DNA of 32,299 nt, from the NCBI GenBank assembly GCA_023249255.1, contig JAHFCY010000004.1, positions 1,457 through 33,755 of the forward strand. The letters run 5' to 3'. Shown one piece after another: positions 23,117 to 31,303 of this stretch (within the stretch, counting starts at the first letter, position 1; each line of letters opens with the position of its first letter). Made by a program: the position numbers and the translations under genes. Below the pieces are notes generated by a model, which did no database searches, had not been told where the DNA came from, and saw only the letters and a list, made by a program, of their open reading frames with translations. This stretch comes from Candidatus Lindowiibacteriota bacterium. Its GTDB lineage: Bacteria; Lindowbacteria; 2-12-FULL-62-27.

Positions 23117-24342
23117 CAGCCGCCTGATTTTTTCGGCGGGGAATTTTCCTGGAGAAGATATCGGAGGGCGGTTTCGTATTTGTCCATCAGAGCCGTGCGA
23201 GTTTCATCCATGGAGTGATACAGGGGGAAACCAAGATACAATTTCTGGATTTTTCCTCCGGGATCGACAAAAAACGTGCTCGGAAACGCGTTGATGCCGA
23301 GTGCAAGCGCGACAGACTGATCTGACAACACGTAGACGGGCGCGGTGTAGCCGTTTGATTCGATGTATCGGCGGACCGCCGGCACGTCCTCGGGACTTAT
23401 CAGAATAAAATCCACGTTTTTCCGGTACCGGTCATACAACTCCTGCAGAACCGGCCATTCGATGCGGCAGGGGCCGCACCACGTTGCCCAGAAATTGATC
23501 AACATCGGCCTGCCTTTGAATCGGCTCAGGGCAACCTCCCGACCGTCCAGCTGTTTGATTTTGCCCTGCGGAACAGATTTGCCGACAAGCCATTGGGGAT
23601 CGGTTCCCATCGCCATCATCATCGATCTGCCGTCAATCACGGGATACTGCGGCGGAACTTCAAAAGGAGGCAGGGAGGGGGCCGGAGTTTGCCGGTGAAA
23701 GTCAAACGTCAGCCGGCCGATTTTTCTGCCCATCGCGTCCCACTGTTCGATCTCGACCGGCTTCTCATTTTCCGAAGGAACGCGAATGACCAGAGTTTCT
23801 GGCGTCAGACGCCGGGCCGACTGCGCATCCATGCCGCCCTCAAACGCAATCCAGGACTGGAGCACTTTGCGAAAGTCCGGATGCGGCAGAAAAATCAGGG
23901 CCGGCTGACCCTGGCGAGGCGCGACCGGAGAATATTCCCCCTGAATCGCATTCAAAATTCCATCGAGGGGCAGGAGCGGGAAACCGAGCGGTCCGAGAAA
24001 AAGGCGAAGGCGGCCGAATTCCGAGTCCGTCAGTTCATCGGGCGTTACTTCAAATGCGTTCTGACCGAGACGAAACTGCGTCTTTCGTCCGGTCTGGAAC
24101 AGGTCGATTTCGACCTGTTGGTTGGCGAGGCGATATCGGACGGCTCCCGATGTGTCAGCCAGATACACGCCGACGAGGACGTCGGAAAAGACGGCGGATT
24201 GAAACGTGAGCGTTGCGGCCGCGCCCGGTCCCAACGCCCGGAGGCGGTCTGCGACTGTGGAATCGGCCGATGCTCGCCACCCCATCCAGATCCCAAGGGC
24301 AAGTACAGGGATGGCGAAAAATATCCGGCGAGGCGTGGACAT
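23116..24342 (-). CDS. TlpA/ResA-type thioredoxin-domain protein
   Basis: This 408-residue protein has an N-terminal signal anchor (RIFFAIPVLALGIWMGW). About 240 residues of unrecognised domain follow, which could be a lipid-binding or lipoprotein-like beta fold (TLTFQSAVFSDVLVG ... VEIEQWDAMGRKIGRLTFDF). The C-terminal thioredoxin domain has the active site FWATWCGPCRIEWP, the cis-Pro segment INAFPSTFFVD and a typical TlpA/ResA opening (GKIKQLDGREVALSRFKGRPMLINFWATW). It should act as an extracytoplasmic thiol-disulfide reductase. The ATG at 24342 is 2 bp after the upstream gene's stop; a GTG at 24348 would overlap it. It is coupled to the lipoprotein gene downstream. Confidence 0.88.
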   Translation of the reverse strand: MSTPRRIFFAIPVLALGIWMGWRASADSTVADRLRALGPGAAATLTFQSAVFSDVLVGVYLADTSGAVRYRLANQQVEIDLFQTGRKTQFRLGQNAFEVTPDELTDSEFGRLRLFLGPLGFPLLPLDGILNAIQGEYSPVAPRQGQPALIFLPHPDFRKVLQSWIAFEGGMDAQSARRLTPETLVIRVPSENEKPVEIEQWDAMGRKIGRLTFDFHRQTPAPSLPPFEVPPQYPVIDGRSMMMAMGTDPQWLVGKSVPQGKIKQLDGREVALSRFKGRPMLINFWATWCGPCRIEWPVLQELYDRYRKNVDFILISPEDVPAVRRYIESNGYTAPVYVLSDQSVALALGINAFPSTFFVDPGGKIQKLYLGFPLYHSMDETRTALMDKYETALRYLLQENSPPKKSGG

Positions 24343-24344
24343 AC

Positions 24345-25610
24345 TCACCCGCCGGGCAGGGCGTATCGATTCTGGATGAGGCGCTTGACGACGTCCGGCG
24401 CTGCCGGATTGGCGTACACCTGTTCCATGATCGGGCGATCGTCCAGCCTGTCGCGCACGAGATAGGCGAGGAAGGCCGGATTCAGAACCGGTTTCATGGA
24501 CAGGTCGATCAATTCCGAAAGCGAAGTAAGTTTGTATTTTTTGGCCATCTCCCCGATCGCCTCATCAGGGGCAAGTTGGGAGCAGACGTCGAGCGGATTG
24601 AGAAATTCGGCCTCGTCGGGGATGACCGGCACGGGCGCCTGATCGCGTTCGATCATCGATTCATTCTGAAAATAAAAATCGGACAACCGGCCCATCGCGA
24701 CGGCGAGGATGTCCGGCGTCGACGCTGCGGTGATTTCAGTTTCGATTTCCTGCAAATCGCTGTCGAATTGCGCGTGGGCAACCGGAATTTTTTCATGAAG
24801 TTCCGATACGAATTTGCACGCGGCCGCCTTTTCCAGATCGAACTCGCGCTTGCAGATGCTTTCGGTCAACTGCTTCATCTTCTCGTGCCGACCCTCCTTC
24901 GGCTCCCCGGGGCCGACGAATTTGACCTGGGTTTCGAAATGGAACGTGAGGAGGCGGATGAAAAAGCGGATGATCTTGTCGAAAATCGAAGCGAAGCGAT
25001 AGTCGATTTCATCGATGGCGTCGACGCACATTTTCCGTCTCATGGTCTTGTCTTCAATGGTCAGGGGCATCTGGTGAAGGATCGACAGGGCCTTGTTGAA
25101 ATTCTTTTTGGCCACGTAGAAATTATCGACGACGCCGCGTTCGCCCCGATGATACCGATAGACGGCCGCATTGATCAGCGCATCCGCCGAACCGGTTTTG
25201 AGAGCCTCCGTGAGAAATTGATCGGCGACCATGTCATCGCCCATGGAGGCGTAGAGCGCGCCGAGAAACTGAAAGTCGTCGGGAATCAGGAACGTCGCGT
25301 TGATGTCATTGATCACAAAGAGCGGACTTTCACAGACGAAAAGCAACGGGCGGCAATCGGGCCGGCCGCGGTATTTGTGCCAGATGGGGCGCGTGAGTTT
25401 GTCGTATCTTCGAAGCAGGACCACGCCGCGGTCATCCTTGAGCGTTTCGAGAATCCGGGGCGTTTGATTTTCCTGCAGGATGCGGCGATCGAGATAGTAG
25501 CGCGGCGCGAGGACGACCATGAGAGACGCGTCCGGCGACTGTTCGGCCGGTTCGGCCGGATCCGACAGGAGTTGTTTGAGGTCAGATGCAATCTGTTCAG
25601 GCGTTGACAT
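24345..25610 (-). CDS. Conserved-looking cytoplasmic protein of unknown function (TPR-like)
   Basis: This 421-422-residue protein has no signal peptide or membrane segment. The first 90 residues include ASLMVVLAPRYYLDRRILQENQTPRILETLKDDRGVVLLRRYD. The middle (about 110-170) is helical and TPR-like (FQFLGALYASMGDDMVADQFLTEALKTGSADALINAAVYRYHRGERG). The rest is charged and helical. I recognise no family. The ATG at 25610 has AGGA 8 bp upstream and is preferred to a TTG at 25616. It is the first gene of a three-gene unit with the thioredoxin protein and the lipoprotein. Confidence 0.78.
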   Translation of the reverse strand: MSTPEQIASDLKQLLSDPAEPAEQSPDASLMVVLAPRYYLDRRILQENQTPRILETLKDDRGVVLLRRYDKLTRPIWHKYRGRPDCRPLLFVCESPLFVINDINATFLIPDDFQFLGALYASMGDDMVADQFLTEALKTGSADALINAAVYRYHRGERGVVDNFYVAKKNFNKALSILHQMPLTIEDKTMRRKMCVDAIDEIDYRFASIFDKIIRFFIRLLTFHFETQVKFVGPGEPKEGRHEKMKQLTESICKREFDLEKAAACKFVSELHEKIPVAHAQFDSDLQEIETEITAASTPDILAVAMGRLSDFYFQNESMIERDQAPVPVIPDEAEFLNPLDVCSQLAPDEAIGEMAKKYKLTSLSELIDLSMKPVLNPAFLAYLVRDRLDDRPIMEQVYANPAAPDVVKRLIQNRYALPGG

Positions 25611-25657
25611 GGTCAAATCCTACGAAATTTCGCTGGAAAAGAGTAGGCCCGCCCGTC

Positions 25658-25678
25658 CCCGCCTGTCCGACAGGCGGG
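25658..25678. repeat. Palindrome CCCGCCTGT-CCG-ACAGGCGGG
   Basis: This is a perfect 9-bp stem with a 3-nt loop, in the 258-bp gap between the unknown gene and ftsZ. Short GC-rich palindromes of this kind are often dispersed extragenic repeats; only one copy lies in this window. Confidence 0.65.
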
Positions 25679-25755
25679 CGGCGCGCAAGAACGGCCGGCA
25701 CGACCCCGCACATCCGAACCTGCGCGGGACGAACACCATGCGGTCAAAAAATTAA

Positions 25756-25809
25756 CTGTGCGGCGGCGGTGTCTAACTGAGGGGTGGTTGTAGGACCGCC
25801 GCCGCACAG
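25756..25809. other. 15-bp perfect inverted repeat with 24-nt loop
   Basis: CTGTGCGGCGGCGGT (25756-25770) and ACCGCCGCCGCACAG (25795-25809) are exactly complementary around a 24-nt loop. It lies downstream of ftsZ. The stem is very stable but has no T-run, so it could be a bidirectional transcription barrier or a structured RNA element. Confidence 0.65.
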
Positions 25810-25829
25810 ATTCCGGATAATGCAAATGA

Positions 25830-25860
25830 CCGCCTGAAGGCGGCCTGTCACCATCAGGCC
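25830..25860 (-). terminator. ftsZ: Candidate terminator region after ftsZ
   Basis: Two overlapping hairpins stand just after the ftsZ stop: CCGCC-TGAA-GGCGG (25830-25843) and GGCCTG-7 nt-CAGGCC (25842-25860). They share two bases and so exclude each other. The run after them on the minus strand is only weakly T-rich (TCATTTGCATT), so Rho-independent function is uncertain. Confidence 0.35.
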
Positions 25861-25868
25861 GGCAGGAA

Positions 25869-27107
25869 TTATCGACCCTGCGCGCGCCTCAAGAAGCTTG
25901 GAATCTCAAGCTCCTCCTCCGATGGCCTCTCTTTGGGGCCCTCGACCTGAATTTTCTGTCCACCCACGACCGCCTGCCGGACAAACGGCGAAGCCGTAGC
26001 CGGCCGCGCGGACGCGTCCGCCTGGGCCGACTGCGCCGCTGTTTTCTGGGCCGAATGCTGAACCTTGACGGACCCGGCGCTGTTGCGCTGCAATCCCGCG
26101 GCAATCAGGACGACCTGAATGTTGTCGACCAGATTTTGATCGACTCCATATCCGGCATAGAGGTTCGCCCCGCCGCCGGCCTCCTGCTGGACGGTCTCGC
26201 AAATCAATTTGTATTCGCGCATTTCGAAATCGACGCCGCCGCGGACCCACAACAACAGGGACGTCGCCCCGGAGATGGAATAATTTTCCGTCAACTGGTT
26301 GCGCATGGCCTGCGTGACCGCATCCAGGGCGCGATTTTCTCCGGCCGCGATGCCGATACCCATCATGGCGTCTCCGCGATCGTTCATGACGGAACGAACG
26401 TCCGCGAAATCGACGTTGATGACGCCCTCGTCGACGATGATCGACGAAACCCCCTGCACGGCCTGCCGGAGCGTGTCATCCGCCCTAGCGAACGCATCGT
26501 TGATGAACAGCCGTTCGGTGGCGATCTCCATGATGCGGTCGTTAGGAATGGTGATGAGCGTGTCAACGTGTTCCTTGAGTTCGGCGATTCCCGAGTCCGC
26601 GTTCTTGAGACGAACCGGGCCTTCGAATTCAAACGGCCGCGTGACAATGCCGACCGTGAGAATCCCGAGTTCCTTGGACAACTCCGCAACGACCGGCGCG
26701 GCGCCCGTGCCCGTTCCGCCGCCCATTCCGGCGGTGATGAACGCCATCTTGGCGCCCTGCAGAACGTTGAGAATCTGATCGCGCTGTTCGTTGGCCGATT
26801 TGCGGCCGATCTCGGGTTTGCCTCCCGCGCCGAGTCCTCCGGTGAGATTCTGGCCGAGCAGAAGCCGCGTCGTTGCGCGGGAACTCTTCAGCACCTGGGA
26901 ATCGGTGTTCATGGCGACGAATTCGACGCCATTCAATCCAATTTCAATCATTCGCTTGACCGCGTTCCCCCCCGCCCCGCCGACACCGATGACTTTGATG
27001 ATCGTCTCCGGCACCTCGGGCGTTCGCGGACGAATTTTCAACTCCTCATGTTCCTCATAATTAACCACGTCTGTGTTCCCTCCTCTCGAATTTCCCTTCT
27101 TCTTCAT
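25869..27107 (-). CDS. ftsZ: Cell division protein FtsZ
   Basis: This 412-residue tubulin homologue has all the key parts: IKVIGVGGAGGNAVKRM, MNTDSQVL, the GTP-binding loop GGGTGTGAAP, the T7 loop NVDFADVRSVM needed for GTP hydrolysis, and the GYGVDQNL region. A variable linker rich in Ala, Gln and Pro (about 330-395) leads to the conserved tail LEIPSFLRRAQGR, which binds FtsA and other partners. The N-terminal extension of about 30 residues is charged. GGAGGGG precedes the ATG. It is the last gene of the cell wall cluster, 39 bp after ftsA. Confidence 0.97.
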   Translation of the reverse strand: MKKKGNSRGGNTDVVNYEEHEELKIRPRTPEVPETIIKVIGVGGAGGNAVKRMIEIGLNGVEFVAMNTDSQVLKSSRATTRLLLGQNLTGGLGAGGKPEIGRKSANEQRDQILNVLQGAKMAFITAGMGGGTGTGAAPVVAELSKELGILTVGIVTRPFEFEGPVRLKNADSGIAELKEHVDTLITIPNDRIMEIATERLFINDAFARADDTLRQAVQGVSSIIVDEGVINVDFADVRSVMNDRGDAMMGIGIAAGENRALDAVTQAMRNQLTENYSISGATSLLLWVRGGVDFEMREYKLICETVQQEAGGGANLYAGYGVDQNLVDNIQVVLIAAGLQRNSAGSVKVQHSAQKTAAQSAQADASARPATASPFVRQAVVGGQKIQVEGPKERPSEEELEIPSFLRRAQGR

Positions 27108-27146
27108 CTATTTCCCCTCCAAACGGGCGTCTCCCGCCCGCCAGTG

Positions 27147-28376
27147 TCAGCTCCGAATGAATTCCCGGAACCAGTCGCGCATGCGGCGCGTGACATCGCG
27201 AAACATCGCGCCATCCAAAAGTTTGACGCCGGACCCGAGATGTCCGGTTTCTTTCGCGTAGTGAAGCAATCCGACGGCGGTCGAATACCGCGGGCTGTCG
27301 ACCATGTCCGCGATGCCCTTCAAGCCTGACGGTTTACCGATGCGCGCGGGCATCTGCAGAACCTGTTCAGCCAGTCGATCGATTCCGGGCGTGGATGAAA
27401 CGCCGCCGGTCAGAACCACGCCGCCGGAGATCAGGGGGCCGAGCCCCGTCTTTTTGATCTCGTTGCCGAGAATGACGAACAATTCATCAAGCCGCGCGTT
27501 GATGATGCTGACGAGATTGCGCCGAGGCACCATTTCGGCCGAGCGGCTGCCCACAGTCGGAACTTCAACCATCTCGTCCGGCTCGACGAGGTCCAGGAGG
27601 GCCGCGCCCGATTTGATCTTGACCTTTTCGGCCGATGCGATCGGCGCATGGAGCCCCACCGTGATGTCCTTGGTGATATTCTCTCCCCCGACGAGAACAA
27701 CATCCGTGTGCCAGAGGTTGCCGTCGATGAAGATGGCGATGTCGGTCGTGCCGCCGCCGATGTCGACGAGCACGCACCCCATTTCTTTTTCATCCTCGGT
27801 GAGGACGGCCAGCGCGGAGGCAAGCGGTTCGAGGACGATGTCCTCGACGTGAAGGCCCGCCTTGTTGACACTGCGGATGATGTTCTGGGCGCTCGTAACC
27901 GCGCCCGTGACGATGTGCACTTCGGCTTCGAGGCGAATGCCGGTCATGCCGACCGGGTCGCGGATGCCGTCCTGGCCGTCGACGACGAATTCCCGGGGAA
28001 TGATGTGAATGACTTCGCGGTCCGCCGGAATCGAAATCGCCTTGGCCTGCTCGATGACCCGCTCAACATCTTTTTCGGAAATTTCGCGGCCGGTGCCGCA
28101 GGCGACGACGCCGCGCTGGTTGATGCCTTTGATGTGGCCGCCCGCGATCGACGTGTAGACGCGCTCAATCTGGACGCCCGACATGAGCTCCGCGTCCTTG
28201 AGGGCGCGTTCGATGGAATCAACCGTTTTGTCGACGTTAATGACGACGCCCTTGCGGATTCCGATCGACTCCGATTCACCGATTCCCTCCACCCGCAGTT
28301 CGCCGGCTTCACCGACGGCGCCGACGATGGCGACAATTTTGGACGTGCCGATATCGAGTCCGCATATCTTGTTCAT
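27147..28376 (-). CDS. ftsA: Cell division protein FtsA
   Basis: This 409-residue actin-like protein tethers FtsZ to the membrane. Visible signatures are KICGLDIGTSKIVAIVGAV (phosphate 1), the 1C-like region after residue 80 (VERVIEQAKAISIPADREVIHIIPREFVVDGQDGIRDP), VDIGGGTTDIAIFIDG (phosphate 2) and GGVVLTGGVSSTPGI (adenosine motif). The C-terminus ends with the amphipathic helix MRDWFREFI that inserts in the membrane. A GTG at 28388 overlapping the ftsQ stop would add four residues; the ATG at 28376 fits the family start better. It is co-transcribed with ftsQ and ftsZ. Confidence 0.96.
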   Translation of the reverse strand: MNKICGLDIGTSKIVAIVGAVGEAGELRVEGIGESESIGIRKGVVINVDKTVDSIERALKDAELMSGVQIERVYTSIAGGHIKGINQRGVVACGTGREISEKDVERVIEQAKAISIPADREVIHIIPREFVVDGQDGIRDPVGMTGIRLEAEVHIVTGAVTSAQNIIRSVNKAGLHVEDIVLEPLASALAVLTEDEKEMGCVLVDIGGGTTDIAIFIDGNLWHTDVVLVGGENITKDITVGLHAPIASAEKVKIKSGAALLDLVEPDEMVEVPTVGSRSAEMVPRRNLVSIINARLDELFVILGNEIKKTGLGPLISGGVVLTGGVSSTPGIDRLAEQVLQMPARIGKPSGLKGIADMVDSPRYSTAVGLLHYAKETGHLGSGVKLLDGAMFRDVTRRMRDWFREFIRS

Positions 28377-28384
28377 CCGGGCAA

Positions 28385-29401
28385 TCACCTGCCTTGTGTC
28401 ATCCCGCGGTCAGGCCGCAGACGGGTCAATGGAGTCGTGACCGCCCTGTCCGACCGGGTGGGCGGAACCGGCGCGGGTCCGCTTGAAATCCGGCGGTCCG
28501 CAACTGGCTCGTTCGAATACGCGATCACGTCCTGCTGGAAGCGAACATCTATGTACTGCACCGGCCGGGCCGGGGACGATCTGTCGGATCCATTCGCCGG
28601 AGAATCCGGCCGCTGTTGAATTTTTCGAAGAATCCGCTGAAGGGTGTCGATCTTGAACGGAAACGTCGCGGGATCCGCCTTGACGATCATATCGCCCGCA
28701 AATGTCAGTTCGAAATAATCGGACGAGACCACGCGGATCGATTTCAGTTTCGGCGAAAATCCGGGACGGAGGGCCGCAATCATTCTCAAAAGTCCGGCGC
28801 CGGCCGGATGCTCGGCGATGTTTCGCCCGGACGTGACAGCGGAACCAACAAGACCGGAAACGTCCGGCAACTCGGACGGCGGCGATCCGCCCATCTGATA
28901 CAGCATGCCTTCCTTGTCGACTTCGAGTTTCCCCACTCGCCCGCGAATGGCCGCAATGCCCGTCCGTTCGGCAACGACGACGGTCATGGTCCCCCTCCCG
29001 ATGTTCTTGGTCACGACGGCCGACCGGACTGCCGGAATAGTTTTGAGCACATGTTCGGACATATCCGTAACATCGACCTCCATTAGATTATCGGCATTCG
29101 TGGACCGTAACTTGCGGTATATTTCCGACCGGACGGCGTCGGGCGTGAGGCGGCGCGTCCCGATGATTTCAATCGTGCCGGGCAGGATTGGAAGCGTGCC
29201 GAAGGAGAAGGTCACGAAGTCGAAAAGGACCCAACCGATCGGGACCGCCGCGAGAATCATCCAAAGAATTTTGGGCCGGCGGCGAAACGCATCGAGCATC
29301 CGGATCCACCGTTCCTTGAGATTCAATCCGAACCCCGAACCCGAACGCCGGGGGCGCCGGTTGATCGTCAAGACTTTTCCGACCGTTTCGTCGCGGCTCA
29401 T
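28385..29401 (-). CDS. ftsQ: Cell division protein FtsQ (POTRA domain)
   Basis: This 338-residue protein has a basic cytoplasmic N-terminus, one transmembrane segment (about residues 44-64: ILWMILAAVPIGWVLFDFVTF), a POTRA domain (GTIEIIGTRRLTPDAVRSEI ... IPAVRSAVVTKNIGRGTMTVVVAERTGIAAI) and the FtsQ beta domain. A Pro/Arg-rich tail of about 50 residues follows, longer than in most homologues. FtsQ links FtsB/FtsL to the divisome. The ATG overlaps the ddl stop by 4 bp. Confidence 0.9.
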   Translation of the reverse strand: MSRDETVGKVLTINRRPRRSGSGFGLNLKERWIRMLDAFRRRPKILWMILAAVPIGWVLFDFVTFSFGTLPILPGTIEIIGTRRLTPDAVRSEIYRKLRSTNADNLMEVDVTDMSEHVLKTIPAVRSAVVTKNIGRGTMTVVVAERTGIAAIRGRVGKLEVDKEGMLYQMGGSPPSELPDVSGLVGSAVTSGRNIAEHPAGAGLLRMIAALRPGFSPKLKSIRVVSSDYFELTFAGDMIVKADPATFPFKIDTLQRILRKIQQRPDSPANGSDRSSPARPVQYIDVRFQQDVIAYSNEPVADRRISSGPAPVPPTRSDRAVTTPLTRLRPDRGMTQGR

Positions 29402-30408
29402 GACGCGGCCGCCATCCGGATGAGGCGGCGGATCAATTCAGGAAATTCGACGCCCGCGGTCCGCGCCGACATCGGCAGGAGACTCGTTCCGGTCATCCCG
29501 GGAAGCGTGTTGATTTCGAGAAAATAAGGCTGGCCGTCGGCAGGCCGGTCCATGCCGGGAAGATTCGGGCCGGACGCGGCGGCCGGCGGGATGCCGACCA
29601 TCACGTCAATCCGGCATAGATGCCGGATGTCCAGCCTGCGGCAGATTTTTTCGGCGAATTTTTTCAGTTTCTCGAGCAAACCCGGCGATACGTCGGCCGG
29701 GCAGATGTATTCCGTCATGCCTTTGGTGTATTTGGCTTCAAAGTCGAAGAATTTCGCCTTGGGCCGGATTTCGATGACCGGCAGCATCTCCATCGGATGG
29801 CCGAACACCGGGATCGTCAATTCGCGTCCGAAAATTCTCTCTTCAATCAGCACCGGCGTTTTGGTCCGTTTCAGGAGAGCGCGAAGGTCGGACTCCGTTT
29901 CGAGAAAAACCACGCCGACGCTTGATCCTTCCGTGAGCGGTTTGGCCACGGCCGGAAAGGGCGGCAGAATCTGCGGAAACGCGGGCGGGTCGGCCAGCGT
30001 CCAGCGGGGCGTGGGAATCCCGAGCGCCTCAAACGCCCATTTCGTATGGAGTTTGTTCATGCAGATCGCGCTGGCCGCGACGCCGCATCCGACGTAGGGC
30101 ACGCCCAGCGTCTCGAAAAATCCCTGGATCGTCCCGTCTTCGCCGCCGGGCCCGTGGAGCGCGGGGAAGGCGACGGACGGGCCGTAGGCGAGCAATTTTT
30201 TCGCCACACCCGGATCTGCCGGATCGAACGTCTGGAATTCCACATTCAGTCCTTTCAGCGCCTCGGCAACCGCCTTCGCGCTTTTAAATGAAATTTCCCT
30301 CTCCGCTGATTTTCCACCGCCGAAAAGGGCGATTTTCCGCGTCCCGGCGGCCCGCCACGCTTTTGCCGTTTTGGATCGGGCCGTCGTCCGCCGCGTTTTG
30401 GATTTCAC
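29398..30408 (-). CDS. ddl: D-alanine-D-alanine ligase
   Basis: This enzyme makes the D-Ala-D-Ala dipeptide for peptidoglycan. Signatures: KIALFGGGKSAEREISFKSA, FPALHGPGGEDGTIQGFFETLGVPYVGCG, MNKLHTKWAF, AVAKPLTEGSSVGV, CRIDVMVG and FLEINTLPGMTGTSLLP. The open frame reaches back to 30564, but the family start is near residue 77 of it. The best start is GTG at 30408, with GGAGGTGG (30418-30425) 9 bp upstream; it gives a 336-residue protein with a basic extension of about 22 residues before the family start. No ATG, GTG or TTG lies between it and the conserved core. The gene therefore overlaps murB by 125 bp. Confidence 0.93.
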   Translation of the reverse strand: MKSKTRRTTARSKTAKAWRAAGTRKIALFGGGKSAEREISFKSAKAVAEALKGLNVEFQTFDPADPGVAKKLLAYGPSVAFPALHGPGGEDGTIQGFFETLGVPYVGCGVAASAICMNKLHTKWAFEALGIPTPRWTLADPPAFPQILPPFPAVAKPLTEGSSVGVVFLETESDLRALLKRTKTPVLIEERIFGRELTIPVFGHPMEMLPVIEIRPKAKFFDFEAKYTKGMTEYICPADVSPGLLEKLKKFAEKICRRLDIRHLCRIDVMVGIPPAAASGPNLPGMDRPADGQPYFLEINTLPGMTGTSLLPMSARTAGVEFPELIRRLIRMAAAS

Positions 30409-31303
30409 GAACGATTTCCACCTCCAATTCCAGATCAATACCGAATTTGTTTTTGACGGTTTCGCGGGCAATCGCAACAAGTTCCTCGAAATCGCGGAAC
30501 GTCGCGCGGCCGTCATTGAGGAAAAAATTTCCGTGAAGGCCGGAGATGGTGAGTCCGCCGACACTCCGGCCTTTCAGACCCGCCTCGTCGATCAGCCGGC
30601 CGGCTGACTTGTCGGGAGGATTTTTGAAAATGCATCCGACGCTCCGGCCCGGCGGTTGGGTGGAATTCCGGTATTTCATCCGCGCGGTGACCTCGGCCAT
30701 GATTTCTTCGCGCGGCGCGGGGGTCAGACGAAGTTCGGCCGAAAGGATCGCCGCGCGGCGCCTGTGAAATCCACTCGATCGATACCCAAACTCAAGTCGA
30801 TCGGCCGGCAGAGTCACGATTTCATCCCGGCCGGCGTCGAAGAACGTGACCGACGCGACCGCCCGGGCCGTTTCATAATCGCGGGCGCCGCTGTTCTGAT
30901 AGATCGCCCCGCCCAAGGTTCCCGGAATGCCGGTGAGTTTTTCCAGACCCGAAAGGCCCGATTCCATCGTGCGCGTGATCAATGCAGGCAGCGGCACCGA
31001 CGCGCCGGACAACACGCGATCTCCGGATATCTCTATTTTTTTGAATTGTTCGCCCAGCCGGACCAGCAGGCCAGAAAATCCGTCGTCCGTGAAAACGAGA
31101 TTGGTGCCGCCGCCAAGAATTTTGACTGGGATTCCAATCTCGCCGGCCGTTCGAACGACAGTCCGAAGAGTTCGATCATCGTCCACGGTGATCGCACCGC
31201 CGGCGAGGCCGCCGATGCCCAGGGAGCTGAATCGCCGCAGCGACACGCCGCGCGCGGGGGCAAGACCGGTTTTCGATTCAAAGGCCGGCCACTTATTGTC
31301 CAT
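30284..31303 (-). CDS. murB: UDP-N-acetylenolpyruvoylglucosamine reductase MurB
   Basis: This 339-residue flavoprotein reduces UDP-GlcNAc-enolpyruvate to UDP-MurNAc. The FAD-binding part includes RRFSSLGIGG, ILGGGTNLVFTDDGFSGL and GLEKLTGIPGTLGGAIYQNSGA. The catalytic region has FGYRSSGF and SVGCIFKNP, with Cys where many MurBs have Ser. KGRSVGGLTISGLHGNFFLNDG is also typical. The ATG at 31303 fits the family; the frame extends to 31363 inside murC. The C-terminal 40 residues (after EIVREI) are an unusual extension that overlaps ddl. The start overlaps murC by 11 bp. Confidence 0.94.
   Translation of the reverse strand: MDNKWPAFESKTGLAPARGVSLRRFSSLGIGGLAGGAITVDDDRTLRTVVRTAGEIGIPVKILGGGTNLVFTDDGFSGLLVRLGEQFKKIEISGDRVLSGASVPLPALITRTMESGLSGLEKLTGIPGTLGGAIYQNSGARDYETARAVASVTFFDAGRDEIVTLPADRLEFGYRSSGFHRRRAAILSAELRLTPAPREEIMAEVTARMKYRNSTQPPGRSVGCIFKNPPDKSAGRLIDEAGLKGRSVGGLTISGLHGNFFLNDGRATFRDFEELVAIARETVKNKFGIDLELEVEIVREIQNAADDGPIQNGKSVAGRRDAENRPFRRWKISGEGNFI

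Noticed and set aside
24213-25607. Long plus-strand frame antisense to the unknown 422-residue gene
   Set aside because: Typical antisense shadow in GC-rich DNA; the minus-strand gene has a ribosome site and operon coupling.
25756-25809. A further attC site (the loop holds GTCTAAC)
   Set aside because: In attC the core boxes are at the outer ends of the palindrome; here GTCTAAC is inside the loop and no matching GTTRRRY end is found.
26055-27329. Long plus-strand frame over ftsZ
   Set aside because: Antisense shadow of ftsZ.
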